From a virus: a stretch of DNA of 47,421 nucleotides. Location: positions 1-47,421 of the IMG/VR virus record IMGVR_UViG_3300045960_000077. One strand, written 5' to 3'. The translations under genes and the position numbers were made by a program. Shown here one piece after another: positions 8,376 to 18,332 of this stretch. Within the stretch, counting starts at the first letter, position 1; every line of letters starts with the position of its first letter. The notes beneath the pieces were generated by a model. That model searched no databases and had not been told where the DNA came from. It saw only the letters and a list, made by a program, of their open reading frames with translations.

Positions 8376-10184
8376 TTAATAAGCTAAATATAGATCTGTT
8401 TTATTTACAGTATCTTTGTAATAATCGTTATAATTCGTTCCGTTATCTTTAAATGCATAACCTGTAAGAGTATTCACCAGCGTGTTGAGATTACGCACAA
8501 CGTAAATATCAGAAAGTAAGAGATCTACTTTTTCATTTATAGAAGCATCAAGCGTATTGTCGCGGAATCCTTCTTTAAAGACATCGTTCCCAAGATCTTC
8601 ATAGATAGATGGATCATATCTATAATAAATATAAAGATTTCCATATTGACTATATCTCTGATACAAATAAGCATAGAGCTCGTTCCTAATAAAATCTACG
8701 CCAATATTTTTAGTATTAGCGAATGCAATGACATCGTTTCTAATGCTTGTAATAATGTCTGATGGGACAATTGAATTCGTCAAATTATTTGTATTCAAGA
8801 TAATTGTTGGGTGTATCTGAACAACTGAAGCATTTGCAACAGTTGTTATTACACCAGCAGCTTTGAAATTATCAATTGACTCAGCAATGAGCGTCTTATC
8901 ATCATTCGTGATTAGATCACGATAATTCTTCAAGCAATAAATATCGATATATCCAGGGAAAGGATAAGTCATCACCTTGTAGACGTCCAAATTTGGACGG
9001 CCATCACCTGATTTATACATATTTATTCTTATAAAATATGCTGTATAGTCTAATATCTGATACTTACCCCATTTTGTCGTATCAATTTGCCAAGCCAAAT
9101 ATTGTTCGGCCTGTATAGGATAGTCGATAGAAAGATCTATGTTTCTAACTTCAGCCTGAGCCCATGTTTGAGTTGTAGCGTCCCAATATTCTATTCCGCC
9201 TGCAACATTTGGATGGAGAGGATCTCCTACAGCCACAATCAAATAACTTCCAGCATCTCCCTCGGAAGGGACAGACTGAGTTGAAATAAGAAGATTGCTG
9301 AACTTATCTTCTGACCCAATGTATAGATAGAAAGCATCAGTACCCAGCGCATCACTGTCGGTAAACAATGAATAAGCAGGATAGAATTTGTTTTTGAGCG
9401 TTAGATCAACATCATAATTTCCTGTTCCGACGGACGCCGATCTCTGCTTTACAATATCTAAGAATCTGTATCCGCTAATTGAATACATGAGGCCCGTAAA
9501 AGCAGCATTAGATGCTAATGCATATTCAAGAGATTCTTTTGTTCCTCTACGGAGAGAAACAAGATATTTCTGAAACCTCAATTTCATATTGTCATCGGTT
9601 TCAGCATCAGTACCGCCAGAAGCCGATGAATTTCTTATCCAATAAGCATAGTTATTGATATTTGTGATTGTAGAAGCAAATTTCGTTATTGTATTTGTAG
9701 CAACATTTCCGTCTGTTCCCGAATTAGAACAAATAGCCTGAACAGAATATTGAATTTTGCCGTAGAATTCTCCTGAGGTAGACACAACCATGCCATCAGT
9801 CGAATAGTCATCTGCAATTTCGAATATCACAGATCCATCATCCGTAGAAACTTTAGTTCCTCTAGGAATAGAAAAGAAGTCAGAACCAAGAGCCGATATG
9901 CTTGGTGCATTTATGTATATGTTCAATGATACCAAAGCTTTTTTGCCTGGCATCTTAAAGAAATTAAATCCATTGTAGATATTTTCTAGTGAATCCCTTG
10001 TCACCTGAAAGAGATCAAAATAATAATTCTCTAAGACATCAGCAAAGGCTTCTACAAGGACGTTTAAGACGCTACCGACGTTATAATCGGTGACATTTGG
10101 ACCACCATTCTCTTCTATCGCTGATCTTAAAAAATTAATAAAATCAGATTTAATTGTATCAGCTGTCTTTATTTGTATTGTCAT
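8376..10184 (-). CDS. Baseplate J-like wedge protein
   Basis: The 602-residue product matches the baseplate J/gp47 (T4 gp6-type wedge) family. The N-terminus has 'YNVGSVLNVLVEAFADVLENYY', typical of the first helical part, followed by 'PRGTKVSTDDGSVIFEIADD' and a region with 'NSGTDGNVATNTI'. Next comes 'GGTDAETDDNMKLRFQKYLVSLRRGTKESLEYA', the family's best-known signature (a GGxDxExDxxxRxR-like segment leading to a G(T/S)xxxxxxA helix). J-like proteins form the inner ring of the baseplate that triggers sheath contraction. The family is usually shorter (about 300-400 residues), so this is a long version with an inserted middle domain. It follows the LysM/gp25-like gene, the usual order. Confidence 0.88.
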   Translation of the reverse strand: MTIQIKTADTIKSDFINFLRSAIEENGGPNVTDYNVGSVLNVLVEAFADVLENYYFDLFQVTRDSLENIYNGFNFFKMPGKKALVSLNIYINAPSISALGSDFFSIPRGTKVSTDDGSVIFEIADDYSTDGMVVSTSGEFYGKIQYSVQAICSNSGTDGNVATNTITKFASTITNINNYAYWIRNSSASGGTDAETDDNMKLRFQKYLVSLRRGTKESLEYALASNAAFTGLMYSISGYRFLDIVKQRSASVGTGNYDVDLTLKNKFYPAYSLFTDSDALGTDAFYLYIGSEDKFSNLLISTQSVPSEGDAGSYLIVAVGDPLHPNVAGGIEYWDATTQTWAQAEVRNIDLSIDYPIQAEQYLAWQIDTTKWGKYQILDYTAYFIRINMYKSGDGRPNLDVYKVMTYPFPGYIDIYCLKNYRDLITNDDKTLIAESIDNFKAAGVITTVANASVVQIHPTIILNTNNLTNSIVPSDIITSIRNDVIAFANTKNIGVDFIRNELYAYLYQRYSQYGNLYIYYRYDPSIYEDLGNDVFKEGFRDNTLDASINEKVDLLLSDIYVVRNLNTLVNTLTGYAFKDNGTNYNDYYKDTVNKTDLYLAY

Positions 10185-10193
10185 CGCGTCCTC

Positions 10194-12887
10194 TTATAAC
10201 GTAGTCTTAATTAGTACATCATCATTATTAACAAGAATAATAGAAGCCTGTGATCGTATTGAATCTCCCACATCCTCTAGTTGAATGTCGCTTGCAGATC
10301 GTACTCTCACATCCGACATAAGCTGACTAAAGAGATTATAGCGAAGAAGAATGAGGTTTTCTAATGTGTTCTTCTTACCAAGCAATACAGGAAGTCCATA
10401 ATCTAGATGGAGAATTAAGCCGCCTTGAGGGCATTCTAATCTATTTCTTATTGCTTGTTTAACATTATCTAAGCCGCTTATGAGCTTAAAATCAAGATAA
10501 CCCTGGCCAACTCCTAAGTCTGGTCTAGGCAGAATAGACACATGTATATCATCGAAATACTGGAAGCGAACGTCTAAATCGACTTTGTATGTGTCCTCTT
10601 TTGTGAATGCTTCAGCAAATGGCAAGAAATTGTTTTCCAAAGAAGGAAGCATTATTTCTTGTCCATCAACTAATATTCGATACTTACTAAATGCTGCGAC
10701 TACATATTTGCTGTCTGTAATTGACCCTGTGCCTGTGAAGTTTGTCAAAATAACATAATTATTATTTTCATCGTCTCCCGACAAGAAGACCTTATCATCA
10801 TGTGTAAATGGAAAATCGCCATGTTGTATAAATGGACCTACATTTTCTCTATAGATCTCTTCAATTGTCAGCACTTCAGTGTCAAATAATGGAACATCAG
10901 CAGATGAGTTGTCTTCAAAATACGTCGTCTGTCCATAATAAGCCACAAGATCACTTGTAAGTGTGTATGGACTCAATATTTCGAATAGCGAATTATTGTC
11001 AATGTCATACGATCGACCTTTTTCGAGAGCACAAATAACATAACTATCAGCTTTAAATAGCCCGCAAGAAGAAGCATTCGTTATTCCAAATATAGCGTAG
11101 CATCTATTTGAATATGTTTCTTTGAATAGAAGAACAAAGAATTTAGTGCCTGTCTTGATTTGATCTAATACTTCTTGTTCTTGTAGTAAGAAAGTGAGAG
11201 GATCATCAACGACAGAAACATCATAAAGCGGAAGATTTGGACCTGGAGCAGCGTTCGTATCAACATTATAGATGTATCTTAGAAATTCACCTTGAGTTGT
11301 AAAAATCTTATAGCCATAAGACCCGAAATATGCTTCAAAATTAGGATTGTCTGATGTTACAACATATGGATATTCAATTCCGTTTAAATATGCGACTTCT
11401 GAAATATAAGTCTTAGACGCATTTGCCTCGTTTGGTACATATCTTTTTACAATAGAATCAATCGTATCGCCTTTTTGTATTAAAATTCTCTTTATACTCT
11501 TATATTTTGGCTGTACGATCGATTCAAAGGTCGTATAGTTATATTCGATAATAAAATCATATAAATATCCAGAATTATTGTAGTTTGTTGAAAGTACAAT
11601 ATTTGAGTCATTAAATGATTCAACAAAATCATTTTCTTTTCCAAAATCATTCGACGCATAAATTTTAACACTTGAAATCCCTAATGCAGAGGGGAGTGAA
11701 CTGAAAAATATATTGATCTTTGTCTTTCCGTCTGATGTAACTTCTTGAACTCGATCAACAGGAAACGGAAATGGAATGCGATTTAATTGACGTATATCTT
11801 TTTGAAATTGTGCAACTGTAGCTTTGTTCGCAGCTAATGTAACAGGAGCAGAAACAGAAGCTAATCTAGTCAAGTTTACATTGAATTGCAAATTTTGCTG
11901 CTCACCGACCATTGCTGTTGTAAGAAGGTCTACTTGAGCTGCAATATTTTTAACTCTGACATATGGCTCATAAAATGCAGTCTGCAAATCAGAAAATGAC
12001 TTGACATTATTCACGAAACTTCTTATATTAACTAAGCCCGATGTGACGCCGTTAAGCGCATCTGTCATTCGCTCTAATCTACGAATATCATTAATGACAG
12101 AGTTTGCTGAGTTTATAAATGCATTACTTATTTCTACAGTATCATTAATCGTATTCACTGCTAAATCGTAACTATCAAGAAGCACTTTTGCGCCAGGATA
12201 AGAATTAACTAAGCTGTCTATTGACCTTGGCAGGAATGTTGACATATTTGAAATTGTCGTAGTTATATCTTCAACACCTAATAGATTGAAAAGTGATTTC
12301 GGCCGTTTTAATGGATCACCAGATGATTCTTGAACTACTATGAAATCTAATTTATATTTGTAAAGATGAGGTTGCTCTCTATTTCGCATAAATGAATCAT
12401 TTTGAAGTAAAACATCATACGTAATTCCTTGATCGGGAATCGTAATCTTTACAGCTTCAATATTATCTATATTATCAATTGTAAAAAAATTTTTCACTTC
12501 TTTTTGATATTGTGAAAGAAATTTATTCTCACCTTTAATCAACTGGACTAATGAATATAAATCAAGCCAAAGTGATTTACCAGGCGCTGAATCTGCAGGG
12601 GCAGCGGCGGATGCGAGATCAGATCTTGGTCCACCTTGAATTCCATACTTCTTTGGATCTAGCTTATATCCTGTATGACCCTCAATTGAAAGAGTTTTTA
12701 ATCCAGCACCAAGATTCTGAAATACTTTTGCTGCATAAGTAAATGTAGCACTAACACGGCTAGCTTGATTTATAGTCAATGATGCAGGATTCAATGGAAA
12801 TAAATAAGTAATAGTTTGTTTTGTTCGCCTTAGCGCGACAGAAAAAACTATAAGATTCTTGGCTTGTGGGTTAAATCGTGTAGACAT
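10194..12887 (-). CDS. Baseplate protein: LysM-like domain fused to a gp25-like C-terminus
   Basis: The 897-residue product has three visible parts. Residues 1-200 look like the N-terminal region of XkdP/gp53-type baseplate proteins ('FPLNPASLTINQASRVS', 'KTLSIEGHTGY'). Residues about 467-505 look LysM-like ('ILIQKGDTIDSIVKRYV' with 'YLNGI' later). Residues about 797-895 resemble gp25/GPW: 'DNVKQAIRNRLECPQGGLIL' followed by 'LDYGLPVLLG' and 'VRSASDIQLED'. The gp25 protein starts sheath polymerisation at the baseplate; LysM-type proteins join hub and wedge. Normally these are separate genes of about 200-250 and 130 residues. Between tape-measure, hub and spike genes upstream and baseplate J downstream, no other gp25-like gene is seen. 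Domain calls are by eye. Confidence 0.7.
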   Translation of the reverse strand: MSTRFNPQAKNLIVFSVALRRTKQTITYLFPLNPASLTINQASRVSATFTYAAKVFQNLGAGLKTLSIEGHTGYKLDPKKYGIQGGPRSDLASAAAPADSAPGKSLWLDLYSLVQLIKGENKFLSQYQKEVKNFFTIDNIDNIEAVKITIPDQGITYDVLLQNDSFMRNREQPHLYKYKLDFIVVQESSGDPLKRPKSLFNLLGVEDITTTISNMSTFLPRSIDSLVNSYPGAKVLLDSYDLAVNTINDTVEISNAFINSANSVINDIRRLERMTDALNGVTSGLVNIRSFVNNVKSFSDLQTAFYEPYVRVKNIAAQVDLLTTAMVGEQQNLQFNVNLTRLASVSAPVTLAANKATVAQFQKDIRQLNRIPFPFPVDRVQEVTSDGKTKINIFFSSLPSALGISSVKIYASNDFGKENDFVESFNDSNIVLSTNYNNSGYLYDFIIEYNYTTFESIVQPKYKSIKRILIQKGDTIDSIVKRYVPNEANASKTYISEVAYLNGIEYPYVVTSDNPNFEAYFGSYGYKIFTTQGEFLRYIYNVDTNAAPGPNLPLYDVSVVDDPLTFLLQEQEVLDQIKTGTKFFVLLFKETYSNRCYAIFGITNASSCGLFKADSYVICALEKGRSYDIDNNSLFEILSPYTLTSDLVAYYGQTTYFEDNSSADVPLFDTEVLTIEEIYRENVGPFIQHGDFPFTHDDKVFLSGDDENNNYVILTNFTGTGSITDSKYVVAAFSKYRILVDGQEIMLPSLENNFLPFAEAFTKEDTYKVDLDVRFQYFDDIHVSILPRPDLGVGQGYLDFKLISGLDNVKQAIRNRLECPQGGLILHLDYGLPVLLGKKNTLENLILLRYNLFSQLMSDVRVRSASDIQLEDVGDSIRSQASIILVNNDDVLIKTTL

Positions 12888-13231
12888 TAACTACATCCTA
12901 ATGAACTAATTTTAGCTGCAATTTCTATCTGAAGCGCTGCTAAACTTGCAGCGTATTCAGCGGTTTTAATTTGATATTCTGTATATGGTCCTGCTATATA
13001 TGCGGCTAGATCTTTAAGAGCAGAAGCAACATCACCAACATTAGACAAGCTAAGATCTTTTATCTCATATATTGGTTGAAGCAACATCATCTGTGCATTA
13101 AGATCTGCGATCATTTGACTCATAGTAGCATTTATTTCAGCATTTGCAATTGATAAGTCTGCACAAGTTTGACAACTTGCAATTCTGTCAGACATCGCTT
13201 CAGTTAGCGTTTTTTGAGGGAGAGCTGGCAT
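12887..13231 (-). CDS. Small helical baseplate-region protein, unknown
   Basis: The 114-residue product is almost entirely helical by composition (Ala, Gln, Ile, Leu, Glu), with 'NAEINATMSQMIADLNAQMM' suggesting a coiled coil, and three cysteines (20, 23 and near the C-terminus). It has no recognisable family. It lies between the spike gene and the LysM/gp25-like gene, its stop overlapping the next start by one base, and has AAGGAA before its ATG. A structural or assembly role in the baseplate is likely from position only. Confidence 0.5.
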   Translation of the reverse strand: MPALPQKTLTEAMSDRIASCQTCADLSIANAEINATMSQMIADLNAQMMLLQPIYEIKDLSLSNVGDVASALKDLAAYIAGPYTEYQIKTAEYAASLAALQIEIAAKISSLGCS

Positions 13232-13240
13232 ATAGTTTCC

Positions 13241-13999
13241 TTAAACAGGCGTTATACTCGTCACTATTCCGTTGGTTACAATTACGACTTTGCCATCTGG
13301 AGTTGAAAATGTTCCTGTCGCGCCCGTGCTTATATTGACTTGGCCATCGACATTCATAATCGGTGTAGTAATGTCTATTCGAGTAGGCGTATTTATAATA
13401 AGATTACCGTTATTGTCTATTGTTATTTCTTGACCTGCGTGCCATTTAATGAATAAATTAGTCTCTTTTCGTGCATTATAGTCTGAAGCTTTTCTTACGT
13501 AAAAATTATCAACCGTAGTTGGGATTATTGCATCGTTCGACATCTCATTTTCATTATCTGAACCTATTTTTATCATACTTCCACTAGGATGATAAACCTG
13601 AACTGTTCCATCGCCTCTAATCATCCACATGACATCTGATTCATGTCTAAAAATATATAATCCATAATCAGGAATAGATAGAGCATTTTCTTTTGGAAAT
13701 AAGAAACCCAATATAACTGGTTGCTGATAATCTTCCACAAATGTTGCAATGCAATAAATATTCGCAGGCGTCATACAATAATTAGTGTCGGGAGCGGGAT
13801 CGTAGGACGGAACATATCTCTCGCCGAATGAAAAACCCGCAGGCATTGAACAACATATCATACATCCGTCAAGAGAAATATTGTCATCAATTGTTACAAT
13901 ATCTGCCGTATTTGTGCTTGCATAAAATTTCACTACTTTTGCAAAATAAATAGTTTGATCAGGGTTGCTTGCAGAATTATCTATAAGGAGATTACCCAT
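13241..13999 (-). CDS. Baseplate central spike protein (gpV/gp5-like)
   Basis: The 252-residue product fits a central spike: an N-terminal OB-fold-like part (about 15-110) containing 'QQPVILGFLFPKENAL', the typical point where OB domains end, then a middle with 'FIKWHAGQEITIDNNGNLII', and a C-terminal repetitive strand region ('TPTRIDITTPIMNVDGQVNI', 'STGATGTFSTPDGKVV') that looks like the triangular beta-helix of spike proteins. No lysozyme domain is seen, unlike T4 gp5. It overlaps the hub gene by eight bases and precedes the LysM/gp25 gene, the usual order. The fold assignment is by pattern. Confidence 0.72.
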   Translation of the reverse strand: MGNLLIDNSASNPDQTIYFAKVVKFYASTNTADIVTIDDNISLDGCMICCSMPAGFSFGERYVPSYDPAPDTNYCMTPANIYCIATFVEDYQQPVILGFLFPKENALSIPDYGLYIFRHESDVMWMIRGDGTVQVYHPSGSMIKIGSDNENEMSNDAIIPTTVDNFYVRKASDYNARKETNLFIKWHAGQEITIDNNGNLIINTPTRIDITTPIMNVDGQVNISTGATGTFSTPDGKVVIVTNGIVTSITPV

Positions 14000-16154
14000 G
14001 TTTATTTACCACTAATCCCGAATCTTCTAAGGCTGTTCGATTAATCGTAAAAGCTGATTTCATCGAAGCACTATTAAAGTCTATAGTGTGAGATATCGCC
14101 GTAACATATCCCTTAAATTTTGGTGAATTAAATGTTTCATTATTAGGATATTCTGATTTAACTATCATTCCCGGCAATATAGAAAGATTTATTGGCATGG
14201 TTAATTGGCAATCATAAAGATGTTCGTTTTCTCGATATGCTTTGGAAATAATTCCATTTAATTTTGCAGCAAAGTCCCCTATTTTCCCCGAACCAACTTT
14301 TTTAACATTTTGTATGAATGAAACAAGATCTTGAGTTTTCATCTTTTTGATATCTTCTTCAGTAAATCCTAGACGATATATAGACGACCTGAAATCATCA
14401 TTATTAAAAGCATTTTCATAAAAAAGACCTATTTTTTTTATTTTTGGCGCTTGATTTTTAGGATTTTTACCGTTTTTACTTACTGGCGGAGTATCTATGA
14501 GTTGCTGATTCTTTTCTAAAGCAGCACTGATAAATTTCGTAAGGCTGTCGTCTAATTTATTTTCTTCTATTATTTTATCTAGTAATGATCGATCAATAAA
14601 ATTTAGAACATGATATACAGTTGAATCATAAACGGTCAAACAATTCCACTTAATCTCAAACTCTCTAAATCCGAAATAATTCATATCTCCAGAAACATAT
14701 TTATCAGAATACATATCTCTATAATTCCAAAAGAATACAGGATTAGGCTGCTTGTTTTTAACATATTGTTCAGCAATATAATTAGCAAACTGATCTGAGC
14801 CTCCTCCAATTTCTTTAAGCTTTTGCTGTAATAAGCCGTATACTAACGATCTTCCTGATGATTGTAGAACGGCTGTGTCGGTTGTGGGCACTGTCCAGAC
14901 AACATTTACAACATTTTGTGCCGATCTAGTCATGTTCATAGTTTCAATAAATCGTATATCCATTGGGATTTCATTAAAATATGCTGCTATTAATTCATCA
15001 TTTTCTTTATTGTCTGGCAACAGCGAATCTACATCTAATTTTTTAGATTGTTTAAGCGTATCATTTAATAATTTTGTAATACTTTTTAAATGCTCTCTTA
15101 TTTGATTAGAAACTGATAAACCAGTTTCACTACTCATTTTTCTTATCCGTAAATGACCAAAATCCTCTTCATCTATAACTTTGTATGTATCAACCCCAGA
15201 TATTGAGCCTTCTAGGAGAATCTGTCGTGAACTATAAAGATCTTCACCCGCGTCTTCTGCTAATCCTACTTTCGGTCCATATTTCAACGACACTGGATCA
15301 ACGCGAGGACGCGAAAAAGACATCAATGGAGTCAGTCTGATTTGCAATATCACTGATTTTTCTGTTTCGTGTGTCGTAAATTCAAAAATTGGCTCTGGAT
15401 AAATATATTTAAACAGATCGAGAGCTACACCCTGAAGTTGTTTATATATAATTAGTGACGATACCTGACTTTTAAACATCGATTCTATTTTAACTGATTT
15501 ATTATTAATTAAATCGAATCCGAAAGGCATGAATATCTTGAATTCTTTAAATATAGATTCATTTCCTGATTTTTTAGATTCACCAGGTTTATCATACACA
15601 ATACTATATAAAAATTTAAAGAAAAAGAATGCAAAAAATATGAAACCTATTTGATTTATTGAATAAAAATTATTGAGTATCTTATTCTGGGGGTCATTAA
15701 ATACTTCGGCTAAATTTATCAATCGAAATTCAGGAACAGCTTCTTGCAAAATCTGAACAAATGTGAGATTCTTTGTGTAAAATGTTGTCTTGAATAAATT
15801 CGCAAAATCAACAATAGTAATAGATACTTGCGCCGAGGGAGTTGTTCCGTATACGACATTCTTATTGACAGTCTGTATGAATCCTGAAAAATAAAAGTCA
15901 GTTATTGTATTTTCAATATCATAATTTTTTAACGTCAATTTAATTTTTACATAATTATAAAGTTTCAATTGCTCTTCAAGCCCTAATAATACATATGACC
16001 GATCTTTGGCAAAAGAGATTGTGGCAGAATTATCTAATGAAGTATTTTTTCGTACTTGAATTCCTCTAACGAGATTAGAGTCGTCTTTTATCTTCATTGA
16101 CAATCTTGTTCTAATGTCAAAAATTTCTATTGAAAAATTTAATATCTGTTGCAT
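13992..16154 (-). CDS. Baseplate hub protein (gpD/gp27-like)
   Basis: The 720-residue product lies between the tape-measure gene and the spike gene, which is where hub proteins sit. Visible features include an N-terminal beta domain with 'VRKNTSLDNSATISFAKDRS' and 'TDFYFSGFIQTVNKN', typical of gp27/gpD hub domains, and a C-terminal 'INLSILPGMIVKSEYPN' followed by 'FKGYVTAISHTIDFNSASMKSAFTINR', the gpD-like closing pattern. It is longer than P2 gpD (about 390) or T4 gp27 (391), with a helical inserted middle (about 330-600, rich in Asn and Lys). It likely forms the trimeric platform for the spike and tail tube. Its start overlaps the tape-measure stop. Confidence 0.75.
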   Translation of the reverse strand: MQQILNFSIEIFDIRTRLSMKIKDDSNLVRGIQVRKNTSLDNSATISFAKDRSYVLLGLEEQLKLYNYVKIKLTLKNYDIENTITDFYFSGFIQTVNKNVVYGTTPSAQVSITIVDFANLFKTTFYTKNLTFVQILQEAVPEFRLINLAEVFNDPQNKILNNFYSINQIGFIFFAFFFFKFLYSIVYDKPGESKKSGNESIFKEFKIFMPFGFDLINNKSVKIESMFKSQVSSLIIYKQLQGVALDLFKYIYPEPIFEFTTHETEKSVILQIRLTPLMSFSRPRVDPVSLKYGPKVGLAEDAGEDLYSSRQILLEGSISGVDTYKVIDEEDFGHLRIRKMSSETGLSVSNQIREHLKSITKLLNDTLKQSKKLDVDSLLPDNKENDELIAAYFNEIPMDIRFIETMNMTRSAQNVVNVVWTVPTTDTAVLQSSGRSLVYGLLQQKLKEIGGGSDQFANYIAEQYVKNKQPNPVFFWNYRDMYSDKYVSGDMNYFGFREFEIKWNCLTVYDSTVYHVLNFIDRSLLDKIIEENKLDDSLTKFISAALEKNQQLIDTPPVSKNGKNPKNQAPKIKKIGLFYENAFNNDDFRSSIYRLGFTEEDIKKMKTQDLVSFIQNVKKVGSGKIGDFAAKLNGIISKAYRENEHLYDCQLTMPINLSILPGMIVKSEYPNNETFNSPKFKGYVTAISHTIDFNSASMKSAFTINRTALEDSGLVVNKHG

Positions 16155-17902
16155 TATTGTTGTCCTTCGAATCCTCCCAGCGGATTAGGGTTTCGACGAC
16201 CAGCAGTTCCTGGCTTTCTTGGCGTGATATGCAATTTTTCTCGTACACCAGCCATATATGCTTCAATTACATCTGTCAAAGCTTTAAGTTGTGGTATTAG
16301 AAGATCTTTTGTAATACCAGCTGACTCAGTTGTTGCTCTTGAAACTGACATAAGTTGATCACTAGCAATTGACATCATCTTTGCGTATTGAGTATCCATA
16401 CTACTTTGAAGATCTTTTTCATTAGCAACTTGACCTGGTTGAGCTCTAGCCAAAGCCTGCTGCAGAGCCAATCTATTTCTAGCATTTTTATCTAAACCAG
16501 CTTGACCCTTCACAGTAGTAATAGGAGTAACGGCTCGTTCGCCTGCAGCTTGCTCTAAAAACTCTGTAGATGTCGCCATGGCTTCAGCAGATGCACCCTG
16601 AAATACATGAGTTCCCACTCCAAGTAATCCACCCATTTGTCCCATAGCACTAAACGTTCTAGCAGCATGAGACATCATCTTTTTCCATCTAGGATCGTTA
16701 GATCCCATAGTTTTTGCTTCTAAGAAATCCATATAAGATGAGCCAGGATTAGCTGCCTGAAATTGTTGAAATAAAATCATTTCAGTAGCATCATTACCAG
16801 AAGCAGCAGAAGCGACCGCTTGTCCTGTTTGCATCAATGCTTGAGCAGCTGCGGGAGCTCCCATCATTTGTGATAAAGATGTGTTTGTAGCAGAATTAAA
16901 AATACCATTTCCAGCCGACGCACCAAACATATACGATTGGCCTCTAATCATTTGTGCTGCCTGTGCTAGTTGAGGTACTTGAAATCCCGTGCGAAGTGAA
17001 GCCGCTGTCAATTCATTTTCACTAAATCCCGTACGATTACCTATTTGAAGTGCTATAGCCATTTGTACAGGATCAAATCCAAAAATGCCCTGTTCGGTAA
17101 GCATTTTAGCTCTATTCATATTAAATCTATTGTAACCTCGAGCTCCCTGCGACATTATAGCTTGGGCCGCCGAAGCGCTCTCAGGAGCACTCATTCCCAT
17201 TTGTGCTAAAACTGCTGAAATTGCAGTGGCAGATCCTCCCGTACCTGCTCTCATCCCAGAAGCTGCATAATTACCTTTTTCTATTTGATAATTATATAAA
17301 TAATTTTCATTTATATCCATAGCAGCAGAGGGCATATATTCAAGAAAAGTCTGCCTAGTTGCTGCTCTTGCAACTCCTTCTCTATATTGACTTCCAAGCC
17401 ATGCGTTGCCGCCAGCGGCAGTTAGACCTCCTACAATCATGCCCGCAGTTTTAAGCCCTCCCAGCCCAGGAACAAGTCCTAATAGCCCTAAAATACCGGC
17501 GAAAGTACCTCCAATAGTATTGCCAAGACTTTGCTCTCTAGCTAAAGTTGTTTGTGCAACTCTTCCTTGAACGCCACTGAGCATTTGCATTGGAAGCTGT
17601 ATTGAATATTTCGCAAATTGATTCAATAAAGGACCGAGTATTGCTGTAGAAGAAGCTGCAACTTCTAATGCCTTAATATTTTTCTCTTGTGATTCTCTCG
17701 TCTTTGTTAGAGCATCAGCGACTCTGTCTAATGATTTTATTTGATCAGACGTCAGATCATTAATACTTTTTCCTGTAAGAGCGGGAGCTCCACCAGGACC
17801 TAAAATCGGACTTATTCCTCCAATTGCAGCTACAATTGCCTGTAAGTCAGCCTTTAATGAATAAACTGCGCCCACAACATCAGGAGGTGTTGGTGTTGCC
17901 AT
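16154..17902 (-). CDS. Tape measure protein
   Basis: The 582-residue product is rich in Ala, Gly, Met and Gln, largely helical, with a Gly-rich hydrophobic stretch at about 134-175 that could insert in the membrane during DNA ejection. It lies immediately after two overlapping chaperone ORFs and before the hub gene, the standard place for the tape measure. The rule of about 1.5 angstrom per residue would give a tail near 85-90 nm, which is an estimate. No lysozyme or peptidase motif is visible. The start overlaps the end of the chaperone ORF by 23 bases. Confidence 0.78.
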   Translation of the reverse strand: MATPTPPDVVGAVYSLKADLQAIVAAIGGISPILGPGGAPALTGKSINDLTSDQIKSLDRVADALTKTRESQEKNIKALEVAASSTAILGPLLNQFAKYSIQLPMQMLSGVQGRVAQTTLAREQSLGNTIGGTFAGILGLLGLVPGLGGLKTAGMIVGGLTAAGGNAWLGSQYREGVARAATRQTFLEYMPSAAMDINENYLYNYQIEKGNYAASGMRAGTGGSATAISAVLAQMGMSAPESASAAQAIMSQGARGYNRFNMNRAKMLTEQGIFGFDPVQMAIALQIGNRTGFSENELTAASLRTGFQVPQLAQAAQMIRGQSYMFGASAGNGIFNSATNTSLSQMMGAPAAAQALMQTGQAVASAASGNDATEMILFQQFQAANPGSSYMDFLEAKTMGSNDPRWKKMMSHAARTFSAMGQMGGLLGVGTHVFQGASAEAMATSTEFLEQAAGERAVTPITTVKGQAGLDKNARNRLALQQALARAQPGQVANEKDLQSSMDTQYAKMMSIASDQLMSVSRATTESAGITKDLLIPQLKALTDVIEAYMAGVREKLHITPRKPGTAGRRNPNPLGGFEGQQ

Positions 17903-18332
17903 TTAAGTCTTCCCAATCTTCTTTTGGAGTCATTAGAGATTCTAAATCTATATCTTCGCCTCTTTCAAGGCGTTTTACTAATGCGTCATATTCTTCAGTA
18001 TTTTTATAGATGACACGCTTATCATCCGTATCTTCTTCATCCTGTCGATTTTCTTCCCATCGATTAAATTCCGATTGCAAGACGAGCTCATATACAATAT
18101 CTTCATCGGTAAGGTCTAAAAAACGAGGATCGTTAGGAGGGAGGTTATACTTAGACCTATAAAGTAGATAGGCTAAGTTATTTTTAATTTCTTTTTTAGC
18201 TTGATCACGTAACTTCTTAAACGCAAAATCTTCTATGTCATCATTGGGGTCAACATCCGGGTCTTTAAGAGACTCGGTCGCGAGCTCACGTCGAAGGAGA
18301 TTCTGCCGGAGCCTCGTTACGAAAAAAGGCAA
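17880..18332 (-). CDS. Tail assembly chaperone extension, probably made by frameshift (gpGT-like)
   Basis: This 150-codon frame overlaps the end of the upstream chaperone ORF by 47 bases and is offset +1 (equivalent to -2) from it. Its only initiators are weak (TTG at 18332, no ribosome site), and the first internal Met is near the C-terminus, so it is probably expressed as a fusion, as with lambda gpG/gpGT and Mu. The product is acidic and helical ('DPNDDIEDFAFKKLRDQAKK', then 'TDEDIVYELVLQSEFNRWEE'), like known T domains that bind tail tube or tape measure. Its stop lies 23 bases inside the tape-measure gene. Confidence 0.72.
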   Translation of the reverse strand: MPFFVTRLRQNLLRRELATESLKDPDVDPNDDIEDFAFKKLRDQAKKEIKNNLAYLLYRSKYNLPPNDPRFLDLTDEDIVYELVLQSEFNRWEENRQDEEDTDDKRVIYKNTEEYDALVKRLERGEDIDLESLMTPKEDWEDLNGNTNTS

